Below the pieces are notes generated by a model. It saw only the letters and a list, made by a program, of their open reading frames with translations. It was not told where the DNA came from and made no database searches. Positions 34,338 to 42,123 of a stretch of 60,878 nucleotides of DNA are shown here, in pieces. The DNA is from Clostridium sp. AM34-11AC (GTDB lineage Bacteria > Bacillota > Clostridia > Lachnospirales > Lachnospiraceae), in the NCBI RefSeq assembly GCF_003435375.1, contig NZ_QWGL01000020.1, positions 1-60,878 of the forward strand, read 5' to 3'. Both the position numbers and the translations under genes were made by a program. Every line of letters starts with the position of its first letter. Within the stretch, counting starts at the first letter, position 1.

Positions 34338-34510
34338 ATTATGTGGCTGAAGCCCATACTCATAAAAGAGTTCCCCGCCCAAGGCGGTTTAAACCGAGAA
34401 ATATTTACTGCCGCATGGCATCGGAGCCAGATGCACAGTCTATAGAGACAAATAATACAATACCAGGAAGGTTGATGCATACAGAAAGTATGCCTCTTTC
34501 TGGTATTTTT
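34338..34510 (+). ncRNA. Structured leader RNA or small RNA with terminator
   Basis: Between the promoter and the transporter gene lies about 173 nt of non-coding, hairpin-rich sequence. Visible stems are ccgcc/ggcgg (34375-34387), tgcc/ggca (34409-34420) and gcatc/gatgc (34418-34434). It ends in a terminator: aataccaggaag (34459-34470) pairs with ctttctggtatt (34496-34507), an inner gcatac/gtatgc stem lies within, and a T run follows. A second taccagg copy downstream (34533-34539) could compete for the terminator arm. It fits a riboswitch-like attenuator for the transporter. I could not match it to a known class (NiCo, cobalamin, TPP, SAM and T-box were considered). Confidence 0.5.
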
Positions 34511-34565
34511 AGTTGTGTGGGACGTTAGATATTACCAGGTATAAAAAAGAAACGGGGATAAATTC

Positions 34566-36236
34566 ATGAAAAAACAAACAACAAAGACAATAGCAGCGGC
34601 ATTGACAGCAGCAATGGTATGTTCCCTGGCGGGCTGCGCCGGAAATAGTTCGGGAACAACAGAAACCTCCAACGCGGAAAAGTCCTCTGAGGCGGAGAAA
34701 ACAGAAGCAGCTGCCGGGATGGAGCAGGATAATGAAAAAGATTCTGTTATCGTTGTAATGGGACCATCATCTGAGCCTGAGGCTGGATTTGACCCGGCAT
34801 ACGGATGGGGCGCGGGGGAACATGTCCATGAGCCGCTGATCCAGAGTACGCTGACGGTAACAAAGGCAGATATGACGATCGGTTATGATCTGGCGACAGA
34901 TATGAACGTCAGCGATGATGGGATGACATGGACCGTGACGATCAGGGACGATGTAAAATTTACGGACGGGGAACCGCTGACAGCGGAGGATGTGGCATTT
35001 ACCTACAATACACTGCGGGATACCAGTTCTGTCAATGACTTTACGATGTTAGAAGAGGCAAAAGCCCTCGACAATACCACTGTGGAATTTGATATGACCC
35101 GCCCGTATTCCATATGGCCATATACGATGGCAATTACCGGAATCGTCCCGGAACATGCTTATGGACCGGACTATGGTTCCAATCCGATCGGCTCTGGCCG
35201 CTACATCATGAAACAGTGGGATAAGGGGCAGCAGGTGATCCTCACGGCAAACCCGGACTACTACGGGGATGAGCCGGAGATGAAGACGGTGACGGTTTTA
35301 TTTATGGACGAGGATGCGGCCTATGCGGCGGCTCTCTCCGGGCAGGTGGATCTTGCATACACTTCCGCGGCGTACTCGGATCAGACCGTAGACGGATTTT
35401 CCCTGTTGGTCTGCAAGACCGTGGACAACCGCGGCTTCAACCTGCCGGCGATCCCGGCGGGGGAGACGGATGAGAACGGAGTGCCGATGGGAAATGATTT
35501 CACCAGCGATATCAATGTGCGCCGGGCCATCAACCTGGCGATCGACCGGGATGAGATGATCGAGCATGTGTTGAACGGATACGGAACAGCGGCCTACAGT
35601 GTCTGTGATCAGATGCCGTGGTACAATGAGGCAGCGGAGGTGGATTATGATCCGGATATGGCGGCAGCAATCTTAAAGGAAGCCGGATGGCTTGCCGGAA
35701 GTGATGGAATATTGGAGAAAAACGGTGTCCGCGCCGAGTTCAACATGCTCTATCCGACAGGGGATTCCGTCCGCCAGGCACTTGCGGAGGACACCGCAAA
35801 CCAGTTGAAAGAGATTGGAATCAAGGTGACGACAGAGGGCGTCGGCTGGGATACCGCCTATGACCGGGCACAGTCCACGCCGCTTATGTGGGGATGGGGC
35901 GCCCACACACCGATGGAACTTTACAATATTTACCACACGGCACCGGGAAAGGAATACGCGGAGTATTCCCCTTATGCAAACGAAAAGGTGGACGAATATA
36001 TGGACGAGGCCCTGGCGGAGAGCGATCTGGAAAAGTCCTATGAACTCTGGAAAAACGCCCAGTGGGACGGAACATCTGGAATTACCCAGGATGGTGACCT
36101 TCCGTGGATCTGGCTTGTAAATATTGATCATTTATACTGGGTGAAGGATGGTCTGCAGGTGGCAGAGCAGAAGCTTCACCCACATGGACATGGCTGGTCG
36201 ATCGTAAACAATGTCGACCAGTGGACATGGAAATAA
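34566..36236 (+). CDS. ABC transporter substrate-binding lipoprotein (family 5, nickel/peptide type)
   Basis: A 556-residue extracellular solute-binding lipoprotein of the OppA/DppA/NikA family. The signal peptide ends in lipobox LAGC (Cys about residue 25), followed by a Ser/Thr/Glu linker. Family motifs include WTVTIRDDVKFTDGEPLTAEDVAFT, split by a flexible loop, and NIYHTAPGKEYAEYSPYANEKVD. Near the C terminus HPHGHGW offers histidines that could bind a metal, which favours nickel or a metal chelate over plain peptides; this is suggestive only. It is the first gene of a five-gene transporter operon and follows the structured leader. Confidence 0.88.
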   Translation: MKKQTTKTIAAALTAAMVCSLAGCAGNSSGTTETSNAEKSSEAEKTEAAAGMEQDNEKDSVIVVMGPSSEPEAGFDPAYGWGAGEHVHEPLIQSTLTVTKADMTIGYDLATDMNVSDDGMTWTVTIRDDVKFTDGEPLTAEDVAFTYNTLRDTSSVNDFTMLEEAKALDNTTVEFDMTRPYSIWPYTMAITGIVPEHAYGPDYGSNPIGSGRYIMKQWDKGQQVILTANPDYYGDEPEMKTVTVLFMDEDAAYAAALSGQVDLAYTSAAYSDQTVDGFSLLVCKTVDNRGFNLPAIPAGETDENGVPMGNDFTSDINVRRAINLAIDRDEMIEHVLNGYGTAAYSVCDQMPWYNEAAEVDYDPDMAAAILKEAGWLAGSDGILEKNGVRAEFNMLYPTGDSVRQALAEDTANQLKEIGIKVTTEGVGWDTAYDRAQSTPLMWGWGAHTPMELYNIYHTAPGKEYAEYSPYANEKVDEYMDEALAESDLEKSYELWKNAQWDGTSGITQDGDLPWIWLVNIDHLYWVKDGLQVAEQKLHPHGHGWSIVNNVDQWTWK

Positions 36237-37222
36237 AGAAAACGGGTCTGTGGTTTGGCAGACAGGCAGTGCGGATGTGTCTGATGGTGCTTCTGGTAAG
36301 CATTCTGGCGTTTGGGCTCCTGACGGTCTCACCCATAGATCCGCTTCAGACAAATGTCGGACAGACAGCTCTGGGCTCTATGAGCCCGGAGCAGATCGCA
36401 AAGCTGAAAAGCTACTGGGGAACAGATCTGCCTCCGGTGGAGCGGTATCTGAACTGGCTGAAAGACTTTCTCCACGGAAATATGGGAACATCCCTTTTAT
36501 ATCGCCGTCCGGTGGCAGAGATCATCGGGGAGAAGGTCATGAATTCCATCTGGCTTTTATTCACGGCATGGTTGTTTTCTGGTATTCTTGGCTTTTTCCT
36601 CGGCGTTCTCGCAGGAAAAAAGCGCGGTGGGATCATGGACCGGATCGTGACGGGATATTCCCTGTTTGTGGCCAGCACCCCGGCATTCTGGGTGGCAATG
36701 GTGCTGCTTATGGTATTTGCGGTGAAGCTTCACTGGTTTCCCATCGGATTCAGTGTGCCCATCGGCATGGATGCCGGGCAGATCTCCATTGCGGACAGGA
36801 TCCGCCATGCGATTCTCCCGGCGGCGGCCCTCAGCATCACGGGAATTTCCTCCATCGCCCTGCACACGAGGGAAAAGCTCATCGAGGTCATGGAGAGCGA
36901 CTATGTGCTGTTCGCGAGAGCCAGAGGCGAGTCGGACTGGTCGATCTTACGTCGTCATGGACTTCGGAACATTCTTCTGCCGGCCATGACGCTGCAGTTC
37001 GCGTCGGTGAGTGAGATCATCGGCGGCTCCGTCCTTGTAGAACAGGTATTTTCCTATCCGGGATTGGGCCAGGCGGCTGTGACGGCAGGACTTGGAAGCG
37101 ATGTGCCGCTTCTTCTGGGGATCACGGTGGTTACAGCGGTGATCGTCGCGGCGGGAAACCTTGCGGCGAATGTTCTCTACGGCGTGATCGACCCGCGGAT
37201 CAGAGAGGGGGCGAAGCGCTGA
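36227..37222 (+). CDS. ABC transporter permease (NikB/DppB-like)
   Basis: A 331-residue inner-membrane permease with about six helices and the DppB-type architecture. The EAA loop is near residues 225-245 (SDYVLFARARGESDWSILRR), followed by HGLRNILLPAMTLQ, and the C terminus reads GVIDPRIR as in this family. It overlaps the end of the binding-protein gene by 10 nt, indicating translational coupling; no separate strong ribosome site is visible. Confidence 0.9.
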   Translation: MEIKKTGLWFGRQAVRMCLMVLLVSILAFGLLTVSPIDPLQTNVGQTALGSMSPEQIAKLKSYWGTDLPPVERYLNWLKDFLHGNMGTSLLYRRPVAEIIGEKVMNSIWLLFTAWLFSGILGFFLGVLAGKKRGGIMDRIVTGYSLFVASTPAFWVAMVLLMVFAVKLHWFPIGFSVPIGMDAGQISIADRIRHAILPAAALSITGISSIALHTREKLIEVMESDYVLFARARGESDWSILRRHGLRNILLPAMTLQFASVSEIIGGSVLVEQVFSYPGLGQAAVTAGLGSDVPLLLGITVVTAVIVAAGNLAANVLYGVIDPRIREGAKR

Positions 37223-38043
37223 TGAAGAAAAATCGCAGAATACAGAGCTTCGCGCTTCTGATCCTGGCGGCTGTGCTGTTAGCGGTCATTGCGGTGCTCG
37301 GAAGTTTCTGGCAGGAAGCTGCCATCAGGACGGATTTTACGAGAAAAAATCTGGCACCGTGTATACAATATCCTTTTGGAACGGACTGGATGGGACGTGA
37401 CATGTTCGTGCGGACAGTTGCGGGACTTTCTTTGAGTATCCGGATCGGACTTCTGACGGCGGCAGTCAGCGCGGTGATGGCCTTTATATTGGGACTCAGC
37501 GCGGCGGTCTTCGGAAAGTTCGTGGATAGTGCGGTGCGGCTGCTTATCGATATCGTCATGGGAATTCCCCATATGCTGCTTCTGATCCTGATCTCCTTTG
37601 CCTGCGGGCGTGGATTCTGGGGCGTTGTCTGCGGAATCGCGTTTACCCACTGGGCATCCCTGGCGCGGCTGATCCGCGGGGAGGTCTTGCAGCTGAAGCA
37701 GAGTCAGTATGTGAAGATCGCGGAAAAGCTTGGAAAAGGGAAATTTTACATCGCGTTTTCCCATATGGCACCGAATCTTGTTCCGCAGTTTATCACGGGC
37801 CTGGTGCTCATGTTTCCCCATGCGATCCTGCATGAAGCCAGCATCACGTTCCTGGGCTTCGGTCTGTCTTCCGAGAGTCCGGCCGTCGGAGTGATCCTTT
37901 CGGAAAGCATGAAATATCTGGCTATGGGAAAATGGTGGCTGGCGCTGTTCCCGGGACTTTTCCTCGTTGGGACCGTGCTTCTGTTTCATTATATCGGACA
38001 GGAACTCTGCAGACTTTTGGATCCGGGCAGTGTTCATGAGTAA
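37222..38043 (+). CDS. ABC transporter permease (NikC/DppC-like)
   Basis: A 273-residue second permease with DppC/NikC features: an early periplasmic motif PFGTDWMGRDMFVRTVAGLS near residues 51-70, the loop SQYVKIAEKLGKGKFYIAFSH near 160-180, and HMAPNLVPQF. Its ATG shares a base with the stop of the preceding permease gene (ATGA-type overlap). It pairs with the upstream permease to form the channel. Confidence 0.9.
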   Translation: MKKNRRIQSFALLILAAVLLAVIAVLGSFWQEAAIRTDFTRKNLAPCIQYPFGTDWMGRDMFVRTVAGLSLSIRIGLLTAAVSAVMAFILGLSAAVFGKFVDSAVRLLIDIVMGIPHMLLLILISFACGRGFWGVVCGIAFTHWASLARLIRGEVLQLKQSQYVKIAEKLGKGKFYIAFSHMAPNLVPQFITGLVLMFPHAILHEASITFLGFGLSSESPAVGVILSESMKYLAMGKWWLALFPGLFLVGTVLLFHYIGQELCRLLDPGSVHE

Positions 38044-38056
38044 GGAGGCGGGGAAG

Positions 38057-38896
38057 ATGAATGATACGATTTTGGAAGTTAAGGACCTCTCCGTCACCTT
38101 CACCCAGTATGAACGGGGATTTTCCAGGCGGACGATCCATGCGGTGGAGAAGATGGACCTGGAAATAAAAAGTGGTGAGATCGTCGCGGTGGTGGGATCC
38201 AGCGGTTCGGGAAAAAGTCTGCTGGCCCATGCGATCATGGGAATTCTTCCATACAACAGTGAAATGGACGGAGAGATACGGTTTCTTGGGGAGCCGCTTA
38301 CGGAAAAGAAGGTCAAAAGACTCCGGGGACATGAGATCGTTCTGGTGCCCCAGAGCGTTTCTTACCTGGATCCGCTTATGAAGATTGGGGATCAGATCCA
38401 GAACGGGAAAAAGGATGTTTCTGTGAAGGAAAAATGCCTGGCGGTGCTGAAGCGCTATGGCTTAGCCCCGGATATCCGGGGAAAATACCCATTTCAGCTC
38501 TCCGGCGGCATGACGCGGCGTGTCCTGATCTCCACGGCGGTGATGGAGAAGCCAAAGCTCGTCATCGCGGATGAGCCGACACCGGGACTTCACCTGGAGG
38601 CGGCAACCCGCGTCATGGGACATTTCCGGGAGATGGCGGACGATGGGGCAGGCGTGCTGCTGATCACCCACGACCTGGAGCTGGCGCTCCTGACAGCTGA
38701 CCGGGTCATCGTGCTCTACGGCGGCAGAGTCGTCGAGGAGACAGATGCGGCGGCATTTCAGGATGAGAGGAATCTCAAACATCCGTACACGAAGGCGCTG
38801 TTTCGGTCCATGCCGAAGAACTGGAAGAAGGATGGGGAACAGCTCTGCGATATGGGGGAGATCTTAGAGGACATGCGAAAGGAATACGGCAGATGA
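38057..38896 (+). CDS. ABC transporter ATP-binding protein (NikD/DppD-like)
   Basis: A 279-residue ATPase. Walker A GSSGSGKS is at residues 47-54, the signature LSGGMTRR near 150, Walker B LVIADEPTPGL near 170, and the switch His in LLITHDLEL near 205. The C-terminal part contains HPYTKALF and SMPK, typical of the oligopeptide/nickel subgroup. GGAGGCGGGG precedes the ATG at 38057; an in-frame ATG at 38036 overlaps the upstream stop. Confidence 0.92.
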   Translation: MNDTILEVKDLSVTFTQYERGFSRRTIHAVEKMDLEIKSGEIVAVVGSSGSGKSLLAHAIMGILPYNSEMDGEIRFLGEPLTEKKVKRLRGHEIVLVPQSVSYLDPLMKIGDQIQNGKKDVSVKEKCLAVLKRYGLAPDIRGKYPFQLSGGMTRRVLISTAVMEKPKLVIADEPTPGLHLEAATRVMGHFREMADDGAGVLLITHDLELALLTADRVIVLYGGRVVEETDAAAFQDERNLKHPYTKALFRSMPKNWKKDGEQLCDMGEILEDMRKEYGR

Positions 38897-39510
38897 GGCT
38901 GGAAGCGAGAGATATTTCTTTTAAATATGGAAAAGGGACGAGACAGATCCTGGATCATGTGAACCTTACGGTGGAACCCGGAGAGAGTGTGGGGATCATG
39001 GCGCCCAGCGGATACGGGAAGACGACGCTCTGCAAGATTCTGGCGGGGTACGAGAGGCCGGATTCGGGGGAGGTTCTTGTGGACGGGATGCCGGTTCTTG
39101 AGCTTCGTGGCTACTGCCCGGTGCAGATGGTATGGCAGCATCCGGAACTCTCGGTGAATCCGAAGAGACGGTTGAGTACGGTTCTGGAGGAAGGCGACTG
39201 GACCTTTGAGAATCCCAGCGAGCGGGCACGGATCGAGGCGGGACTTGGGATCCGGGACGATTGGAAAGACCGGTTCCCAGTGGAGGTCTCCGGCGGCGAG
39301 CTTCAGAGATTCTGTATTGCGAGAGCGTTGGGGCGACGGACGGAGCTTCTGATCGCGGACGAGATGACGACGATGCTGGACCTTATTACACAGGGACAGA
39401 TCTGGGATTTTGTCTTGAAGGAACTGAAGCGCCGGGAGATGGGGATGATTGCGGTGAGCCATTCGCCGGAGCTTCTGGAGAAGGTGTGTGACCGGGTGGT
39501 GCGGCTATGA
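38893..39510 (+). CDS. ABC transporter ATP-binding protein (NikE/DppF-like, short)
   Basis: A 205-residue second ATPase. Walker A APSGYGKTT is at residues 37-45, the signature VSGGELQRFCIARAL near 134, Walker B LLIADEMTTMLD near 155, and the switch His in IAVSHSPEL near 190. It ends soon after the switch region and lacks the roughly 50-residue C-terminal extension of usual NikE/DppF (about 255-270 residues). All ATPase motifs are intact, so it should still work. The gene overlaps the preceding stop by 4 nt (ATGA). Confidence 0.88.
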   Translation: MRLEARDISFKYGKGTRQILDHVNLTVEPGESVGIMAPSGYGKTTLCKILAGYERPDSGEVLVDGMPVLELRGYCPVQMVWQHPELSVNPKRRLSTVLEEGDWTFENPSERARIEAGLGIRDDWKDRFPVEVSGGELQRFCIARALGRRTELLIADEMTTMLDLITQGQIWDFVLKELKRREMGMIAVSHSPELLEKVCDRVVRL

Positions 39511-39602
39511 GTCGTACAATACAGTGGTGGTAGTGGATTTGCCGATTTGGAATGCGAAGCAACGGCGAAGATATTGAAAGTAGACCGTCTGCGGACAATA
39601 CA

Positions 39603-39631
39603 TTGACAAGTTTTGTAAGATTCCGTAAAAT
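39603..39631 (+). promoter_or_regulatory. Strong promoter of the pilus-like operon
   Basis: A perfect TTGACA (39603-39608) and TAAAAT (39626-39631) are separated by 17 nt. Predicted transcription start is near 39638, inside a tandem repeat. Confidence 0.75.
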
Positions 39632-39671
39632 AACATCATAAAAATATTGAATAACATCATAAAAATATTGA
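39630..39671 (+). repeat. Two perfect 21-nt tandem repeats at the transcription start
   Basis: The 21-nt unit starting ataacatcataaaaatattg occurs twice head to tail (39630-39650, 39651-39671) without a mismatch. The first copy begins in the -10 box, so the pair covers the transcription start and early leader. It may be a two-site operator. Confidence 0.8.
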
Positions 39672-39678
39672 TTTTACA

Positions 39679-39709
39679 CGGTGCAGTGGATAACTGCGCC
39701 GTTTTGTTT
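39679..39709 (+). terminator. Leader terminator/attenuator of the pilus-like operon
   Basis: cggtgcagt (39679-39687) pairs with actgcgccg (39693-39701) around GGATA with one wobble, followed by TTTTGTTTT. It lies between the promoter and the first gene, so transcription must read through it. Confidence 0.65.
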
Positions 39710-39757
39710 TACCGCAGGCGGCTACGCCCAGCACGGAAATAGGGGGGAAAGCTTTGT

Positions 39758-40798
39758 ATGAAAAAGCGTAAAAAGCTTGGAGCAGAAAGGCTGTCGGAGT
39801 TTTTCAGGCAGTTTTCTGTCCTGGTGGAGTCGGGATTATCAATTCCGGAAACATTGGAGATCATGCAGCAGGATGATACCGACCGGGAGTTCTGCCTGGC
39901 GTGTCGAAAACTGGGAGCGTTCATGACCGAGGGGAAGACCGTCGGGGATGCCATGGAAGAAACCGGGCGGTTTCCGGAACCGGCGATCCAGATGATCCGG
40001 GCAGCGGAGATGAGCGGCCAGCTTGTCAGGACGACGGCACGGCTGGCGGTCCATTATGAGAAAGAACACAGGACAGAGGGAAAAATCCGCAGCGCGGTTT
40101 TGTATCCGAAGATCCTGGTTCTGATGATGATCTTTCTAATGCTGTTCGTATTTCTGGAGATCCTGCCGACGTTAGAGCCGATCCTGGTGGATGTGACGCT
40201 GCCGCTTCTTACAAGAATCCTCATGGGGATCAGCCATTTTCTGTATGCGTACCGCTATTTCCTGCCAGTGGCGGCTGTTATGATCCTGGCAGGATGGAAG
40301 ATCCTGACGGAAAGAGTATGGTTTCGTTACAGCTATGACCGGGTAATCTGCAAATTTCCGGTGGTCGGACGGCAGATAAGGATCATCTGTACGGCAAGAT
40401 TCTGTGAGAACATGTCCAGCCTTTATTCCAGTGGACTTCCGATCACATCCTGCCTGAAATATACGGAGGGAACGATCGGAAACAGGTATCTGGACCGGGA
40501 GATCAGGACGATCATGGCGTGTGTGAGCAGCGGAATGCTTTTGAGCGAGGCAATCCGGGAGAGTGGTGGATTTGAAAAGAAACTGGCGGCGGTGATCGTT
40601 ACGGGAGAAGAGGCGGGTCACCTGGATAAAATGCTGGAGCGGATCGCGGGAAGCTATGAACATGAGTCAGATCTGGCGCTGAATAAGCTGGTGAACCTGC
40701 TGGAACCGGTAATGATCCTGCTGATCGGGATCTTTACCGGAATCCTGATCCTTGGAATCATGGAGCCGATGTGGAACATGTATGGAAGTATTCGATAA
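39758..40798 (+). CDS. Type IV pilus / type II secretion inner-membrane platform protein (PilC/GspF-like)
   Basis: A 346-residue T2SSF-family protein. Two homologous cytoplasmic domains (about residues 10-115 and 205-310), each with the pattern FxxxxxxLxxSGLPI, are separated by two membrane helices (about 122-145 and 165-185) and followed by a C-terminal helix (325-342). Examples: SVLVESGLSIPETLEIM and SSLYSSGLPITSCLKY, with the ATAEMSGQL and TGEEAGHLDKML glutamate motifs. It would form the assembly platform for the pilin-like proteins encoded next. The ribosome site is a run of six G followed by GAAAG. Confidence 0.9.
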   Translation: MKKRKKLGAERLSEFFRQFSVLVESGLSIPETLEIMQQDDTDREFCLACRKLGAFMTEGKTVGDAMEETGRFPEPAIQMIRAAEMSGQLVRTTARLAVHYEKEHRTEGKIRSAVLYPKILVLMMIFLMLFVFLEILPTLEPILVDVTLPLLTRILMGISHFLYAYRYFLPVAAVMILAGWKILTERVWFRYSYDRVICKFPVVGRQIRIICTARFCENMSSLYSSGLPITSCLKYTEGTIGNRYLDREIRTIMACVSSGMLLSEAIRESGGFEKKLAAVIVTGEEAGHLDKMLERIAGSYEHESDLALNKLVNLLEPVMILLIGIFTGILILGIMEPMWNMYGSIR

Positions 40799-40811
40799 GG
40801 AGGGAGTGGCG

Positions 40812-41279
40812 GTGAGAAAGAACCGGAGCGAAGGATTTGTGATGGCGGAGGTTCTGGTGACCGTGCTGTTTGTCACGGTATTTACCTCACTTCTCTTTTC
40901 GTCTGGGGCAAGGCGCTATCGTTCAGCATTGAACTTTGCTGCTGGAACGGAAGCGAGGCTGGCAGCCGAGGCGGTGGTGCAGATCCTTGTGGAGAATATG
41001 TGTCAGGAGGAGCCGACAGGAATCCTTGAAAAATTACAGGGACCGGAGGGACTTCCGGAGACGGAGGCGGCAGTGTGGGCAGAGACTGGAAATGGGGAGA
41101 AAAAGAGGATCGAGACAGTCATCTCCTCCTATTGGAAAGAGGACGGTTCAGGACTTGTGTTACAGGCGGTCTGTACTGTAAATGACCGGAAGGAAGGTGC
41201 GTCGAGACTGATCCCCATGGCACCTGTTTTCGTGAGTACGCCGTCTTCGGCGGAACGGAGTGGGGAGGAAAAGCCATGA
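40812..41279 (+). CDS. Prepilin-like protein 1
   Basis: A 155-residue protein with a type IV prepilin signal: basic leader VRKNRSEG, predicted cleavage Gly8/Phe9, Glu at +5 (FVMAE), then a hydrophobic helix (residues 10-30). The remainder is an acidic globular domain with no recognised family. The GTG at 40812 has AAGGAGGG 8 nt upstream, and the short leader is as expected; the longer frame from 40752 overlaps the platform gene. It is probably a minor pseudopilin. Confidence 0.75.
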   Translation: MRKNRSEGFVMAEVLVTVLFVTVFTSLLFSSGARRYRSALNFAAGTEARLAAEAVVQILVENMCQEEPTGILEKLQGPEGLPETEAAVWAETGNGEKKRIETVISSYWKEDGSGLVLQAVCTVNDRKEGASRLIPMAPVFVSTPSSAERSGEEKP

Positions 41280-41623
41280 AAAAGAGATGGAAACGGAATG
41301 AGAATGGCTCAACACTGGTGGAGCTGATGACGGCGTTTCTGATCCTTCTTCTGGTAGCTGAGGCGATGCTTCTCAGTGTCTCCGGCTATTCAAAGACCGT
41401 GAAACGGTATCGGGAGATTTATGAGGCAGGAAACAGACTGGAACGCCATATGGGAGATACGGAATACGGGGAACCGGCAGAGATCCATCTGGCGGTTGAT
41501 GGAGAAGAATTTCTGGAATCGGGATATTTCGCGGAAGAAACGTCGGATACCGGAACCGTCCAGGTCTCGGGATTCTGGGTGTCCATGACTTCGGAAGAAG
41601 AGACAGGTGAAAGGAAAGATTAA
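41276..41623 (+). CDS. Prepilin-like protein 2
   Basis: A 115-residue protein with leader MKKRWKRNENG, predicted cleavage Gly11/Ser12, Glu at +5 (STLVE) and a hydrophobic helix (TAFLILLLVAEAMLLSVSG). The globular part is short and acidic. Its ATG overlaps the stop of the preceding pilin gene by 4 nt. Its size suits a minor pseudopilin. Confidence 0.78.
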   Translation: MKKRWKRNENGSTLVELMTAFLILLLVAEAMLLSVSGYSKTVKRYREIYEAGNRLERHMGDTEYGEPAEIHLAVDGEEFLESGYFAEETSDTGTVQVSGFWVSMTSEEETGERKD

Positions 41624-41625
41624 AG

Positions 41626-42123
41626 ATGGAGAAGGGTCATAGACGGGGGTTTACACTGGTTGAGGTTATGATCGTCATGCTGCTTTTCAGTATGCTGCTC
41701 CTTATGATCTTTCCGATGCGGCGGATGGCGGTGTGGGTACTGGATCACGCAAGGACACAGGAGCAGGCAGAAATGCTTGGGGACGCGGCATGGAGATATG
41801 TGGCGGACCGGCTGGAGACAGGTGCTGTGGAAGTGGAAGAACTGGACGGACTGTCCATGGACGCGTTTCATATCGATACGCTGAAACCGGAAATTGAGGT
41901 GGAAGAGAGCCGGTCTGGCCGCGTCCTTGTCACGGTACGGGTGATGGATGGAAAAAAGGACCTGTATGAGAGGAATGGCAGTGTGCAGACCGGAGATGGT
42001 GCTGGATACAATCCCCGGCAGCCGCGGATCCGAAGTACAGACAGCAACTCACGAACCGTCTGCGTCAGCGAGGGGGGAATGAGTTATGATAGAAAGAGGA
42101 AAATGGGATGTTGGGCATATTAG
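41626..42123 (+). CDS. Prepilin-like protein 3
   Basis: A 165-residue protein with a canonical class III signal: leader MEKGHRRG, cleavage Gly8/Phe9, then FTLVEVMIVMLLFSMLLLM with Glu at +5. It is the most typical pilin of the three and the best candidate for the main filament subunit, although its C-terminal part is basic and low in structure. It starts 2 nt after the previous stop and overlaps the ATPase gene by 16 nt. Confidence 0.82.
   Translation: MEKGHRRGFTLVEVMIVMLLFSMLLLMIFPMRRMAVWVLDHARTQEQAEMLGDAAWRYVADRLETGAVEVEELDGLSMDAFHIDTLKPEIEVEESRSGRVLVTVRVMDGKKDLYERNGSVQTGDGAGYNPRQPRIRSTDSNSRTVCVSEGGMSYDRKRKMGCWAY

Noticed and set aside
34338..34510. NiCo, cobalamin or T-box element before the ABC operon
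   Set aside because: The conserved motifs of each class (GGGACAG-type NiCo loops, the cobalamin GCCACTG box, the T-box AGGGTGG core) are absent. Left as an unassigned structured leader.
37279..38316. 345-codon minus-strand frame opposite the permease and ATPase genes
   Set aside because: Covers two well-supported overlapping genes; composition is antisense-like (His/Arg/Ser-rich).
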